From Naasia lichenicola (GTDB taxonomy: Bacteria > Actinomycetota > Actinomycetes > Actinomycetales > Microbacteriaceae): a stretch of 64,000 nt of DNA. The notes beneath the pieces are model-generated. The model worked only from the letters and a program-made list of their open reading frames with translations. It made no database searches and was not told the DNA's origin. Location of the stretch: NCBI RefSeq assembly GCF_004801885.1, contig NZ_SSSM01000003.1:619443-683442 (forward strand), read 5' to 3'. A program made the position numbers and the translations under genes. Shown here one piece after another: positions 17,610 to 26,928 of the stretch. Each line of letters starts with the position of its first letter. Positions within the stretch are counted from its first letter, which is position 1.

Positions 17610-19058
17610 ATGACGATAGCGAAGAGCACCGAAGCCGAAGACTGGCGGGCCAGTTATCGGCGGCGGATCGTGATCACCGACACCCTTGCCGTCGCCTGGG
17701 CTGTAACGGGCGCGCAGCTCATCACATTCAACGATCGGCTGGCTCTAGCCGCCCAGGATGGGGTCACCTCACTGGCGGTCTCCTATTGGTTGGTTTCGGT
17801 CCTCCTCATCGGCGGCTGGATGCTCGCGCTGCACATTGCAGGCAGCCGCGGAGTGCGGGTGATTGGGACCGCAGTATCCGAGTACCAGGCCGTGCTTATC
17901 GCCAGCCTGGGGCTCTTCGGGATCGTCGCGATGCTCGCGTACGTGCTCGACGTCGACATCGCCCGCGGCTACCTCATCACTGCGCTCCCGGTAGGGGTAG
18001 CCGCCCTGATAATCACCCGTGCCCTGTGGCGGCGCTGGCTCAAGGCCAAACGCCTCGCAGGCGAGTGGTCGTATCAGGTCATGCTCGTCGGCTCCGAGGG
18101 AAGCGTCACTCATCTGGCTGAGCAGCTCCGACGCAGCCCTGCGTCCGGGTACCACATCGTCGGCGCGGTGATCCCTCGCAGCCGGCTGGATCACCTCCCC
18201 GGCACTCACGTTCCCGTGTGGCCGAACCTTTCGGACCTGCTTCAGCACATGGATGCCACGGGGGCGGACACCGTGGCGGTGGCCAGCAGTGACGACCTTC
18301 CCCCGTCCCGGATGCAGGAGTTGAGCTGGAGCCTGGAGCCTGGACGTCGTCATCTTGTGGTGGCTCCTGGCCTCACCGATGTGGGCGGCCCTCGCATTCA
18401 CATGCGCCCGGTGCTCGGGCTGCCGCTCATTCATGTGGAGACGCCCACGTACAGCGGGCGGAAGCTCTACACGAAACGGGCATTCGACATCGCCGGCTCT
18501 TTCATCATCCTGCTTCTGCTGCTGCCGGTCCTCGCCGTAGTGGCTCTGCTCGTACGGATCGACAGCCCCGGACCCGTCTTCTTCGGCCAGCCACGCATCG
18601 GCAAGGATGGCACCGAATTCCGCATGCTCAAGTTCCGTTCGATGGTGACGAACGCGGAAGAGCTATTGGCGAAACTTCAATCGGAGAACGAAGGCGCGGG
18701 GGTCCTGTTCAAGCTGAAGCAGGACCCACGTGTCACCAAGGTCGGCAGAGTTCTGCGGCGGTTCAGCATCGACGAGCTGCCCCAGCTGCTCAACGTGCTG
18801 CGTGGGGAGATGTCGCTCGTCGGCCCCCGACCACCTTTGTTGCGCGAGGTGGAGCAGTACGAGGACAAGGTGCACCGACGCTTCCTGGTCAAGCCGGGCG
18901 TCACGGGGCTGTGGCAGGTCAGCGGACGGTCGGATCTCTCCTGGGAGGAGTCAGTGCGGCTCGACCTCTACTACGTCGAGAACTGGACCATGACGGGCGA
19001 CCTGGTCATCCTCTGGCGCACTGCCCGCGCCGTTGTCGGATCTTCGGGCGCCTATTGA
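17610..19058 (+). CDS. EPS priming polyprenyl-phosphate glycosyl-1-phosphate transferase
   Basis: About 482 residues, WcaJ/CpsE type. It transfers a sugar-1-phosphate to undecaprenyl phosphate, the first committed step of EPS assembly. The N-terminal half has about four to five membrane helices and a Rossmann-like CoA-binding-type domain (VMLVGSEGSVTHLAEQLRRS). The C-terminal sugar-transferase domain begins KRAFDIAGSF, followed by a membrane helix, MLKFRSMV, FSIDELPQLLNVL, SLVGPRPP and PGVTGLWQVSGRS. The start is uncertain: ATGs at 17526, 17571 and 17610 are in frame, and both later ones directly abut purine-rich GAAGGAG or GGAGGA. The upstream intergenic region holds a dyad at 17306. The gene probably initiates the repeat unit completed by the island at 24.5-30.3 kb. 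Confidence 0.9.
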   Translation: MTIAKSTEAEDWRASYRRRIVITDTLAVAWAVTGAQLITFNDRLALAAQDGVTSLAVSYWLVSVLLIGGWMLALHIAGSRGVRVIGTAVSEYQAVLIASLGLFGIVAMLAYVLDVDIARGYLITALPVGVAALIITRALWRRWLKAKRLAGEWSYQVMLVGSEGSVTHLAEQLRRSPASGYHIVGAVIPRSRLDHLPGTHVPVWPNLSDLLQHMDATGADTVAVASSDDLPPSRMQELSWSLEPGRRHLVVAPGLTDVGGPRIHMRPVLGLPLIHVETPTYSGRKLYTKRAFDIAGSFIILLLLLPVLAVVALLVRIDSPGPVFFGQPRIGKDGTEFRMLKFRSMVTNAEELLAKLQSENEGAGVLFKLKQDPRVTKVGRVLRRFSIDELPQLLNVLRGEMSLVGPRPPLLREVEQYEDKVHRRFLVKPGVTGLWQVSGRSDLSWEESVRLDLYYVENWTMTGDLVILWRTARAVVGSSGAY

Positions 19059-19080
19059 GCGGCCAACGCCCGATAGGCGC
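19048..19080 (+). terminator. Hairpin over the stop of the priming transferase
   Basis: GCGCCTAT at 19048 pairs with ATAGGCGC at 19073-19080, with a small internal GGC/GCC stem in the loop. It overlaps the stop codon and sits between convergent genes. No U-tract follows, so efficiency is uncertain. Confidence 0.4.
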
Positions 19081-19110
19081 TCAACCTGCCCGAAAGATCT
19101 CGAGAGAACG

Positions 19111-19168
19111 CGTCGAGGTCTCGAGGTCTCCAGGTCTCGAGGTCTCGAGGTCTCGAGGTCTCGAGGTC
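19111..19168. repeat. Tandem 8-base repeat of GTCTCGAG
   Basis: About six units of GTCTCGAG (one with CTCCAG) between the convergent priming transferase and ugd genes, reaching the ugd stop. Each unit contains the palindrome CTCGAG. This may act as a bidirectional stop or be a slippage-prone spacer. Confidence 0.8.
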
Positions 19169-20481
19169 TACGGTCGGCCCATACCGCGGTAAGTCCATCC
19201 GGCCGCACGCCACTTCTCGGGGTCGAGGGTGTTGCGTCCGTCGATGATGACCTTGTCCTTCACGAGCTCGCCGATCTCGACCGGGTCGAGCTCGCGGAAC
19301 TCCTTCCACTCCGTCACGAGCACGACGATGTCCGCGGAGTGCAGGGCGTCCATGGTGTCAGTGGCGAACCCGAGCTGGGGGTGCAGGCGGATCGAGTTAG
19401 GGATGGCTTCGGGATCCGTGGCGACCACCTTGGCACCCAGTCCATGCAGCTGCACGGCCACGTCGAGCGCGGGTGAATCGCGCACGTCGTCGGAGTCGGG
19501 CTTGAAGGCCAGGCCGAGCACGGCGACCTTCTTCTGGAACACCTGCCCGCCGAGCGACTCGATGACCATGTCGACCGCGCGCTGACGGCGACGGAGGTTG
19601 ATGGCGTCGATCTCTTTGAGGAAGGCGACGGACTCACCGCGCCCGAGTTCTTCGGCGCGGGCAGCGAAGGCGCGGATGTCCTTCGGGAGGCAGCCGCCCC
19701 CGAAGCCGATGCCGGCATTGAGGAAGCGACGGCCGATTCGGGCGTCGTAGCCGATGGCGTCGGCGAGGGCCGTGACGTCGGCTCCAGCGACCTCGGCGAT
19801 CTCGGCCATGGCGTTGATGAAGGAGATCTTGGTGGCGAGGAAGGCGTTGGCGGAGACCTTAACCAGCTCGGCAGTCGCGTAGTCGGCGACGACGAGAGGC
19901 GTCTCGTTCGACAGCGCGGTCGCGTAGACCTCGTCGAGCAGGGCTTTGGCCTTCGGCCCTTCGTTGCCGGCAGGAACGCCGTAGACAAGGCGGTCGGGAG
20001 CGATGGTGTCCTTAACGGCGAAGCCCTCGCGCAGGAACTCGGGGTTCCAGGCGAGCATGGCACCGGTCCCCGCGTCCGCGATGCTCTGAGCCAGACGCGC
20101 GGCGGTGCCGACTGGAACTGTCGACTTGCCGACGACGAGGTCGCCAGCGGAGAGGTGCGGGATCAGCCCGTCGATGGCCGAGTTGACGTAGGTCATGTCG
20201 GCTGCGTTCTCGCCCTTGCGCTGCGGAGTGCCCACGGCGACGAAGTGCACCTTAGCGCCCTTGGCGTCCGCGAGGTCGTTGCTGAACGACAGCCGACCGG
20301 AGGCAAGAGCCGACTGCAGGATCTCGTCGAGTCCTGGCTCGAAGAAGGGGGCCTTGCCTGCGGAAAGCGCCGAGATCTTGGCGGGGTCGACGTCGATGCC
20401 GACGACCTCGTGGCCGAGCTCGGCCATGCTCGCCGCGTGGACGGCTCCTAGGTAGCCGCAGCCGATGACAGAGAGCTTCAT
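19168..20481 (-). CDS. ugd: UDP-glucose 6-dehydrogenase
   Basis: 437 residues, the full family length. It oxidises UDP-glucose to UDP-glucuronate with two NAD+, supplying acidic sugar for EPS. The N-terminal Rossmann motif is VIGCGYLGAVHA (5-16). STVPVGTAARL and NPEFLREGFAVKD follow. The catalytic cysteine is C264 in GIGFGGGCLPKD, and the C-terminal domain has LGLAFKPDSDDVRDSP. The ATG at 20481 has AAGGAA nine bases upstream; an in-frame extension to 20517 is not needed. It converges with the priming transferase. A decayed second copy lies at 23.8-24.4 kb. Confidence 0.94.
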   Translation of the reverse strand: MKLSVIGCGYLGAVHAASMAELGHEVVGIDVDPAKISALSAGKAPFFEPGLDEILQSALASGRLSFSNDLADAKGAKVHFVAVGTPQRKGENAADMTYVNSAIDGLIPHLSAGDLVVGKSTVPVGTAARLAQSIADAGTGAMLAWNPEFLREGFAVKDTIAPDRLVYGVPAGNEGPKAKALLDEVYATALSNETPLVVADYATAELVKVSANAFLATKISFINAMAEIAEVAGADVTALADAIGYDARIGRRFLNAGIGFGGGCLPKDIRAFAARAEELGRGESVAFLKEIDAINLRRRQRAVDMVIESLGGQVFQKKVAVLGLAFKPDSDDVRDSPALDVAVQLHGLGAKVVATDPEAIPNSIRLHPQLGFATDTMDALHSADIVVLVTEWKEFRELDPVEIGELVKDKVIIDGRNTLDPEKWRAAGWTYRGMGRP

Positions 20482-20847
20482 GGGGTTGATTCCTTGGGGG
20501 TCAAGAAGGAACGTCACGGCGGTGTGCGGAGTTCTTTCATATCAGAACGCCTAGGAAGCGCCGTCGACGATGGCGAGGGGAGGTCGTGGGTGCGACTGCC
20601 AGCGTGTTGCCTCGGCAAATCGCGTTAAATTAGTGTCTAACACTATTCGGCCGATTGGCGCAGGCCCCCAAGATGGTGGCGCGACGCGAGGCACCGATCC
20701 TGTACTAGCGGCTTATCGTCAAATCAGATCAGGTTTGGATGTCGTACCTCGCCTGACGTGGAGACATCAGTCCGGTAGCCGGTCAAGCTCCGGCGCCGAC
20801 TACGCAAGCAGTTAAACCACACAAAATTCCGGGAACACCAGACTTCC
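20482..20847. other. Gene-free stretch between ugd and the acyltransferase
   Basis: About 365 bases, AT-richer than its left neighbour, with no convincing frame on either strand. It marks the left side of the lower-GC island and should contain the ugd promoter (minus strand). Nothing like an integrase, tRNA or attachment repeat is visible. Confidence 0.4.
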
Positions 20848-23010
20848 TCAAGCAGCAGGTGCGTCAATTACCTCGCGCTGTACGAGGAACTCCCGCAGCA
20901 CAGGCGCAATCCGCCGAGCATAGGCTGCCGTGATGTGGGCGGCATCCAACTTCACCGGGAATGATCCGACGAATGCAGGACACTGTCCGCCAACGCAATA
21001 CCACATTTGAGGATCGATGAACGTTGCGCCAATTCTCTTCGCCAAGCCCCGGTCGGCATCGGCATACTGATCGGGCACCTCACTTATGCAGTCAGCCGGG
21101 TGACTGATGGGGGTGTAACACTCCGCGACGTTCTTGTCGGACGGAGGCCCGGGAAGCACAACGAACTTGGTTGCCGGCGAGGAAACCTTCGCGACCTCCG
21201 AGGCGGCGTTACTCGCCGTGAGGATCCCACTGATGAAAACGAGATCTGGCTGAAGCCGATTTATCGCCTCCACCGCCTCATCCGGGCGCTGCCCGCACCC
21301 CTCCCTCGTCCCCTGATCGCTTTCGGGAAGAATGCTGTAGTCCGCGAAGGGACATCCAAACATGCCGTACGGAATCACTCTCCACCCACTATCACCAAGC
21401 GCAGTTCGAAGCGTCTCGATGTAGGTCATACTTATCGAGCTTCCGACCGCGACTATCGTCCGCGGCCCTTGTGCATTTCCAAAGATGCATTCGGACTCAA
21501 CGGAGGTTATGAAGCCACAAGGAAGGATCTCCTTGGGTGTCTGCAGCCCCGCAATAACCTCGTCCAATGTCGGATCCAAATCTGGCCAATCTGTTGCTCG
21601 TAGCGCAGACGCGACCTCGTTTTGTAGCGAGGCCAGTTCTGGCTGATCCGCCAGTGGGTCGTCCTGATCACCGGCTTGCGGAACGAACCGCGGAACATTG
21701 GCTGTCACGGGAGTCTGCTGGTGAACAGCGCCAGCCACCAATGCGACAATGACTAGGCCCGCGAAACTTAACGCGGTGAGCCTATAGCGAAGGGTAAAAA
21801 CGGACACCTCCGTATTCCTGCGCTTTCGCCGCCGCCTTGATCCAGCCCGAACTAGCCTGGGCTTCCGCAACAGAAATTTAGATCGGCGTATGGGGTCCTC
21901 GAGAAGGTGAAAACTGTAAACGGATAAAGTACCGAACACCGCGAGACACATCATGTTCTGTATAAACCCTCCTCCAACGAGGGTCTGGAAGAAGATGATT
22001 ACCGGGAAGTGCCACAGGTATAACGAATAGGATATGTCCCCGATATAACGGGACACAGGATTCACTAGCGGCCAGATCCGAGGCCCGTGGTCGCCAGAAC
22101 CAGCAATGATAATTGACGCCGTGGCCAAAACAGGCAAGGCGGCCCACGGAACAGGGAAAGCCGAAGCCTCACTAATGACGATAAGAGAAGCAATCAAGCC
22201 AGCAAAGCCAAGCCATCCCAACCACGCACGAAATCGAGCCGACGGCCCTGTAAGCATCGCTCCCGAAACCGCTAATAGCGCACCCACGCCGAGCTCCCAG
22301 GTGCGCGTGATTGTGGAAAAATAGGCGACAGTGGGTCGGAACTGTGTCTCCCACGCCCCCCACGCGAAGGTAGTCGCAATTAGGAGAATCATAATCGCGG
22401 TTAGAACCGTCCGCGCCTGTATGCTTCCACGACTCCTTCGCTTCTTAACCAGAAAGAACACCAGTAACATCAACCACGGCCAAATGAAATAGAACTGCTC
22501 TTCCACGGCGAGTGACCAAAAATGCTGCAACGGCGACTCCGGGCCTGTCGCCTGAAAATAGTCAGTACCCACAGATGCGTAGCGCCAATTCGCTACGAAA
22601 AAGAACGACGCGAGCGCGTCCAAGGCTGTACTTGAAAGCCGATCCGCGTTGAAAAGAAAGCGAGCGGCAAGGATCGTGCTCAGCAAAACCAGCGTCGCGG
22701 CGGGCGCGATTCGCCTTAATCGATTTCGGTAAAACCCCTTGAACGAGATCGAACCGGTACGCTCGTGTTCGCGCAAGAGCAGGCTCGTAATCAAGTACCC
22801 GGATATCACAAAGAAGACATCCACTCCTACAAACCCACCCGCGGGCCAGCCCAGGAGGTGATCCAAGATCACGGCCACTACGGCGAAAGCCCGAAGTCCT
22901 TGAATATCACCTCGAAACCCATGCTTACCGGCACGCTCAGGCGCCACCGTGGTGACCGGGGCGATGGGCGCAGCGGGGGCGACGGGCGGAGCGGGGGTTG
23001 TTGATGACAT
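20848..23010 (-). CDS. OafA-type membrane O-acyltransferase with C-terminal SGNH domain
   Basis: 720 residues. The N-terminal acyltransferase-3 domain (about 25-400) has ten or so helices and the motifs FRGDIQGLRAFAVV, GGFVGVDVFFVISGYL, FYRNRLRRI and HFWSLAVEEQFYF. After a further helix (about 440) the extracytoplasmic SGNH-like domain (about 520-720) ends with DAAHITAAYA. Such proteins acetylate EPS, O-antigen or peptidoglycan sugars outside the membrane. Oddly, block I reads VAVGSSISM instead of the usual GDS: the serine stays but the aspartate is replaced. The start MSSTTPAPP is chosen because CAGGATG sits at good distance and the upstream residues are not protein-like. It is transcribed away from the rest of the island. 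Confidence 0.9.
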   Translation of the reverse strand: MSSTTPAPPVAPAAPIAPVTTVAPERAGKHGFRGDIQGLRAFAVVAVILDHLLGWPAGGFVGVDVFFVISGYLITSLLLREHERTGSISFKGFYRNRLRRIAPAATLVLLSTILAARFLFNADRLSSTALDALASFFFVANWRYASVGTDYFQATGPESPLQHFWSLAVEEQFYFIWPWLMLLVFFLVKKRRSRGSIQARTVLTAIMILLIATTFAWGAWETQFRPTVAYFSTITRTWELGVGALLAVSGAMLTGPSARFRAWLGWLGFAGLIASLIVISEASAFPVPWAALPVLATASIIIAGSGDHGPRIWPLVNPVSRYIGDISYSLYLWHFPVIIFFQTLVGGGFIQNMMCLAVFGTLSVYSFHLLEDPIRRSKFLLRKPRLVRAGSRRRRKRRNTEVSVFTLRYRLTALSFAGLVIVALVAGAVHQQTPVTANVPRFVPQAGDQDDPLADQPELASLQNEVASALRATDWPDLDPTLDEVIAGLQTPKEILPCGFITSVESECIFGNAQGPRTIVAVGSSISMTYIETLRTALGDSGWRVIPYGMFGCPFADYSILPESDQGTREGCGQRPDEAVEAINRLQPDLVFISGILTASNAASEVAKVSSPATKFVVLPGPPSDKNVAECYTPISHPADCISEVPDQYADADRGLAKRIGATFIDPQMWYCVGGQCPAFVGSFPVKLDAAHITAAYARRIAPVLREFLVQREVIDAPAA

Positions 23011-23834
23011 GCGACATCCTGAGGTCCGGGATCGCAATATTATCGCTGCCGCGAAAAGTCGAGAAGGCTTGTCCCGAAAGTCGAGCACTCAAAAAGTCGA
23101 GCACTCAAAAGTCGAGCACCGCTCAGGGTAGACGCTGGAGCGACGCGCGAAGAGTGGCTACCGATTGTCTTAGTGAAAATGACCATTCCTCTGCGGCGAC
23201 ACCCTGATTTCAGGCCGCGTGCAGTGGCGCCTTATGGTCAAGCGCTGCTCTGCTCGGAGAGTGCGGGATCGGCAGTCCAGCGACGACCCGATGGCCTCTC
23301 ATGACGAGCGCCACGCCTCGGCCGCCCTCCGACCGCGACCTCCTTCGCGGGCGGCCCACACCTCAACACGCAACTCGCCTTGAGTAACCGAGTCCTTGTT
23401 CCGCTGTCTCACGAGCGACTCTCTTCCCGGAAAATCCAACTGGCGCCGCGCCGCTCGTCTGTTCGAGGTATAGGCCGTCAACGATGCCCTCCCCCTCCGC
23501 CCACGCCCACGCCCCGCCATCCCCTTCACCTTGCGCCGTCCCCTTCACGTTCACCTTCGCCTTCGCCTTCGCCTTCGCCTTCGTTCTTACCCTCGACTCC
23601 ACCGTCCTCCGAGTTGCCGAAGCCCTCCCGGTCGAGTTCGCGATACTCCTTGTTCCCTGCCCATCGGCACCGGCATCGCATCGGCATCGGCATCGGCATC
23701 GGCATCGGCATCGGCATCGGCATCGATGGTCTCGGGACGAAGCCGAACTGCGTGGCCGTGGGAATTGAGTTGAGGTTGGCCTCAGGTCGGCGATGACATT
23801 CGCGCCAAGTCACTACAGCAACAAGGCGCCGGCA
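23011..23834. other. Gene-free, repeat-rich intergenic region
   Basis: No intact gene on either strand. It contains direct repeats of AAAAGTCGAGCACTC-like words at 23054-23120 and two hexanucleotide tracts annotated separately. The remaining DNA gives only Arg/Pro-rich frames. With the ugd remnant that follows, this reads as decaying sequence inside the island. Confidence 0.5.
23541..23726. repeat. Two hexanucleotide microsatellites, (TTCGCC)n and (CATCGG)n
   Basis: About five TTCGCC units end near 23583; about eight CATCGG units run from about 23679 to 23726. The units are in multiples of three, so long low-complexity frames cross them without being real genes. Slippage-prone; no function evident. 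Confidence 0.8.
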
Positions 23835-24400
23835 ATTTGCGGAAGTCGTCGAAGTCAAGCTTGAACGCTAGGCCGAGGAAACCGCCTTCTACTCAAACTC
23901 TGACCACCATGCGGCGATCCGTGCGAGGGCAGTCATGGCAGCACCTGCGACCTCCGCGATCCCAGCCACCACCGCCTTGATGAATAAGATCCTGGTGGCG
24001 AGATGCACGTCGCCGCGAGACTCACCAACTCCACGATCACTTAGTCCGCGATAACCAGAGGCGTACCGTTGAAAAGCGCCAGCCTTGATGCCCCTGGCTA
24101 GCTAGCGACTAGGCGGTCGGGAGAGCTGGTGTCTCCAACTGGGAACCCTTCGCAGAGTAACTCGAGGGCCAGGCATGCGAGGGCGAGCAGCAATGCCACC
24201 GGGCACGATCGAAGTGACCCGGACCAGGTCCCAATCGGATAGGTACGGGATGAGCCCGTCGACCGCGGACCCAACCAGGTCGCGGGAGCGGCGTCCTCTC
24301 TTGCCTCGCAGCGCCGACGGCGACGAATGGGCACCGATTGGAACCGCAAGGGCCGATGGGGACGCACAAAGAGTGTCAGCAAATGCATCCCCCGCCTCCA
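23835..24400 (-). pseudogene. Decayed remnant of UDP-glucose 6-dehydrogenase
   Basis: Several stretches match the intact ugd at 19168-20481 in the same order. Examples: GSAVDGLIPYLSDWDLV (24229-24279) against NSAIDGLIPHLSAGDLV; VPIGAHSS (about 24325) against VAVGTPQR; nucleotides 23935-24060 against the region 19770-19905; and GTCAAGCTTGAACGCTAGGC near 23850 against the FKPDSDDV region. Frameshifts, stops and large deletions separate them, so no product is possible. It is an older, diverged copy rather than a fresh duplication, and probably a relic of a previous EPS cassette. Confidence 0.8.
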
Positions 24401-24558
24401 TGCTAACTTTTCGCACGGGTCTCAGTATTGACAAAAGAACACCGCGACCCGGTTCTCGCCCCAGTGACAAGGCGGCGCGGCTACCGGGCTCGAATTATCT
24501 ATCCAAGCGCCACCCCTGACCACACACGGCCCACTCACCTCTCGGAGGAAAGCACCCC

Positions 24559-25539
24559 TTGGAATCACAAGCGAGCATCGACAGGACATCCCCAGAAGCC
24601 CAAACCATTGTGCTTAGCTGGGTCAAGTATCACGGGCGCTCCGCAGGAATCGCAAAAGGCCTCCGTGGTACCGCTCTCTTCCCTCCGGACGAGATAATGA
24701 ACTTGAAGGTCCCTAGCCGATATGTGCAACTCGCAAAATGGACCAATACGACACTAAAGGAGACATCGGCAAAACTGATAATCGTGATGATGCCGCCGTC
24801 GTTTCTCGTGTTCGCCGTCAAGCTATGGACGCCCAGGACGACGAGAGTGGTAGGGGATCTTCACTCAGCTGCATTGAGGGGCGCCCGCTGGGGTTGGCTC
24901 CGAGGGCTTGCCTTTTGGAGTTTGCGGCGTGATGGCGCAATCGTCACAAACCAGGAGGACGCAAGACTCCTTGCGCTTCACCGTGTGAACTCAGTGATTC
25001 TTCACGATGACATCAGTATTGCGAGAATCGAACTCAAGCACAAAAAATCTGCCATCCGCACGGTGGTCTTCCCCGCCAGCTACGCTCCGGACGAACCCAT
25101 TCCAGCCATACTGGACGCCTGCAGGCTTTTGCCCGACATTCGTTTTGTATTCACAGGCAAAGCTCCAAACGCACTTCGCGACAACTTGCCGGCTAACACT
25201 ACCGTCACCGGATTCTTGGCCTATGAGGACCTTATCGAGCTGTTGTCAACCGCAGATTCTATTCTAGCCATCACTACGAGAAACTTCACGATGCAGCGCG
25301 CAGGGTACGAAGCTTTTTCCCTGGGCGTACCTCAAGTCACGTCAAATTTCCCGGTGCTTCGAGAGTTCTACGAGGATACGGCCAGCTATTGCAACCCGAC
25401 CGAACCCGAGAGCATTCGGGACGCCATCATGGACTCCCTCGCCCGGACGACTACGATTAAAGCAGATATCGAACACCTACGAGGTCGGCGCATTTCCGAA
25501 CAAAGGGCGACATACGATGCGATACTCGCTAAGGCTTAA
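24559..25539 (+). CDS. Glycosyltransferase, GT-B fold (GT1/GT4-like)
   Basis: 326 residues with a TTG start behind an excellent GGAGGAAAG ribosome site. It has a GT-B organisation: an N-terminal half with VVGDLHSAALRGARW and a C-terminal Rossmann half with RFVFTGKAPNALRDNLP, VTGFLAYEDLIELLSTAD and the nucleotide-sugar motif GYEAFSLGVPQVTSNFP. There are no membrane helices. It is probably a cytoplasmic transferase adding one sugar to the lipid-linked EPS repeat unit; donor and acceptor cannot be told. Codon use and GC look lower than in the flanking kilobases, in line with the island. Confidence 0.82.
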   Translation: MESQASIDRTSPEAQTIVLSWVKYHGRSAGIAKGLRGTALFPPDEIMNLKVPSRYVQLAKWTNTTLKETSAKLIIVMMPPSFLVFAVKLWTPRTTRVVGDLHSAALRGARWGWLRGLAFWSLRRDGAIVTNQEDARLLALHRVNSVILHDDISIARIELKHKKSAIRTVVFPASYAPDEPIPAILDACRLLPDIRFVFTGKAPNALRDNLPANTTVTGFLAYEDLIELLSTADSILAITTRNFTMQRAGYEAFSLGVPQVTSNFPVLREFYEDTASYCNPTEPESIRDAIMDSLARTTTIKADIEHLRGRRISEQRATYDAILAKA

Positions 25540-25548
25540 TCGAGGCTT

Positions 25549-26928
25549 TCAGGCGGGATATTTACCCGGATGCATTTCGCCTTGCCTGCGAGCGAAGTTC
25601 TTCATCTTCGAGGCGAACCTAATACCCTTGGGCATTGAGACAATAACGGCAAGCGGCAGGAGTGCAGATGGCCAAAGTATAGCGCGGTCAACGAATCCAA
25701 GGTTTAGTTCAAGAATACCTGACAGCAGGAAGGCCACGATGTAAAGCGCGGCAGGCATCGAGCGATGTGAGGCAGACCGGATCGCCAACTTCATTGCAAT
25801 AAAGAGCATCGCAAGCACCGCGATAGAAAGAACCACTCCTCCAGTGGCCAGCAATTGAAGCCACTGATTATGAGCATGAAAGACATACTGATTTGCCGTA
25901 GAACCGAAATCGCTATCTGTTCCGGTTATAACAGTGAACCACCGCGAGCCCATGCCAAGGATTGGGGACTCGGCGACGTAACTTAGCGTGGTGGCCCAGA
26001 TATGCCCTCTGCCAGTAAACGCTCGCGCATCTCCAGAGAAGAAGAACGGCACAAGTAACGAAACTATCAGCGCGATCGTCCCAACAACCCAGGCCAGCCT
26101 CCTTCGAGATGTGTCCGAGTCGATGAGTACGAGGAGCAGCGCAAGCACTGCAATCACGATCATCGTGATGAGCGAAGATCTAGATCCGGTCCATACGATT
26201 GCGAAGACGACGAGAACGACTCCGAGGACCCTGCCGAACCGCGTCTTCAGGTAAAGCATTAGCGGTAGTAGCAGCACCAAAAACTGGCCCAGATTATTCC
26301 CAGAAAAGTAGACGCCGGACAAAAGGGATCCGAACAGCAGTGCCTTCTCCGAAGCTATGAACTGACCCGTCGTGATTGTCTCCAGGCCCGAATTTGGAAA
26401 CATTGAACCGAGGATGACTGAGATCGCTGCTACCGCGATCGCGCAACGCGCGATGACCCGTAACCCAGACTCTCCCAATCGGGCCCGCCAGATCGCCACG
26501 CACAGCAATGGATAAAGTAGCGATTGTGGAGACGGAATTATCCGGTGCCCGAAGAAGTCAAAGACTGTTAACAACAGCCAAGGAATCAGCAAAACGACAA
26601 TCCCCGCGACTGCTGGGGCAGTAGAGGCGGAACGGCGCTGTCGTCGCACGATCAGGTACACGCAAAGAATGATGGCGACCAAGCTAATGATGGTGCGCGT
26701 TAACGATGCTTGGGCCGAATCAACCACGCTGGCCCCAACGATTCTTGCTGAAGCTCCTCCTAGAAACTTCTGGATGATGTTGGGGACGAACACGAGCGCG
26801 AACATGGCGACGATGACCGCTACGGCAGGCAGGTCGCGTCGGTGGGCCCCGCCGTCAACCGTGTCCGATACTGATCGCGCCCCGTTCTGAGCATCGATGT
26901 CAGCCCCGCTCGACGGCACTCCTAGCAT
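25549..26928 (-). CDS. O-antigen ligase / Wzy-type polymerase
   Basis: 459 residues with about eleven to twelve hydrophobic helices and an N-terminal cytoplasmic stretch of about 35 residues. The large periplasmic-type loop and the WZY_C signature are visible: GRGHIWATTLSYVAESPILGM and then HAHNQWLQLLATGG. These proteins join lipid-linked repeat units into polymer or ligate polymer to an acceptor. It is convergent with the preceding glycosyltransferase. A second protein of the same superfamily is at 49545. The first in-frame ATG is taken as start; its ribosome site (GAGGA) is close to the ATG, so a slightly later start is possible. Confidence 0.85.
   Translation of the reverse strand: MLGVPSSGADIDAQNGARSVSDTVDGGAHRRDLPAVAVIVAMFALVFVPNIIQKFLGGASARIVGASVVDSAQASLTRTIISLVAIILCVYLIVRRQRRSASTAPAVAGIVVLLIPWLLLTVFDFFGHRIIPSPQSLLYPLLCVAIWRARLGESGLRVIARCAIAVAAISVILGSMFPNSGLETITTGQFIASEKALLFGSLLSGVYFSGNNLGQFLVLLLPLMLYLKTRFGRVLGVVLVVFAIVWTGSRSSLITMIVIAVLALLLVLIDSDTSRRRLAWVVGTIALIVSLLVPFFFSGDARAFTGRGHIWATTLSYVAESPILGMGSRWFTVITGTDSDFGSTANQYVFHAHNQWLQLLATGGVVLSIAVLAMLFIAMKLAIRSASHRSMPAALYIVAFLLSGILELNLGFVDRAILWPSALLPLAVIVSMPKGIRFASKMKNFARRQGEMHPGKYPA

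Noticed and set aside
19095..19170. CRISPR or attachment site at the CTCGAG repeat
   Set aside because: An 8-base tandem without spacers; no integrase or tRNA nearby.
23363..23858. Lys/Glu- and Met/Pro-rich frames over the microsatellites
   Set aside because: Six-base repeats create open frames on all strands; no start signals or conserved sequence.
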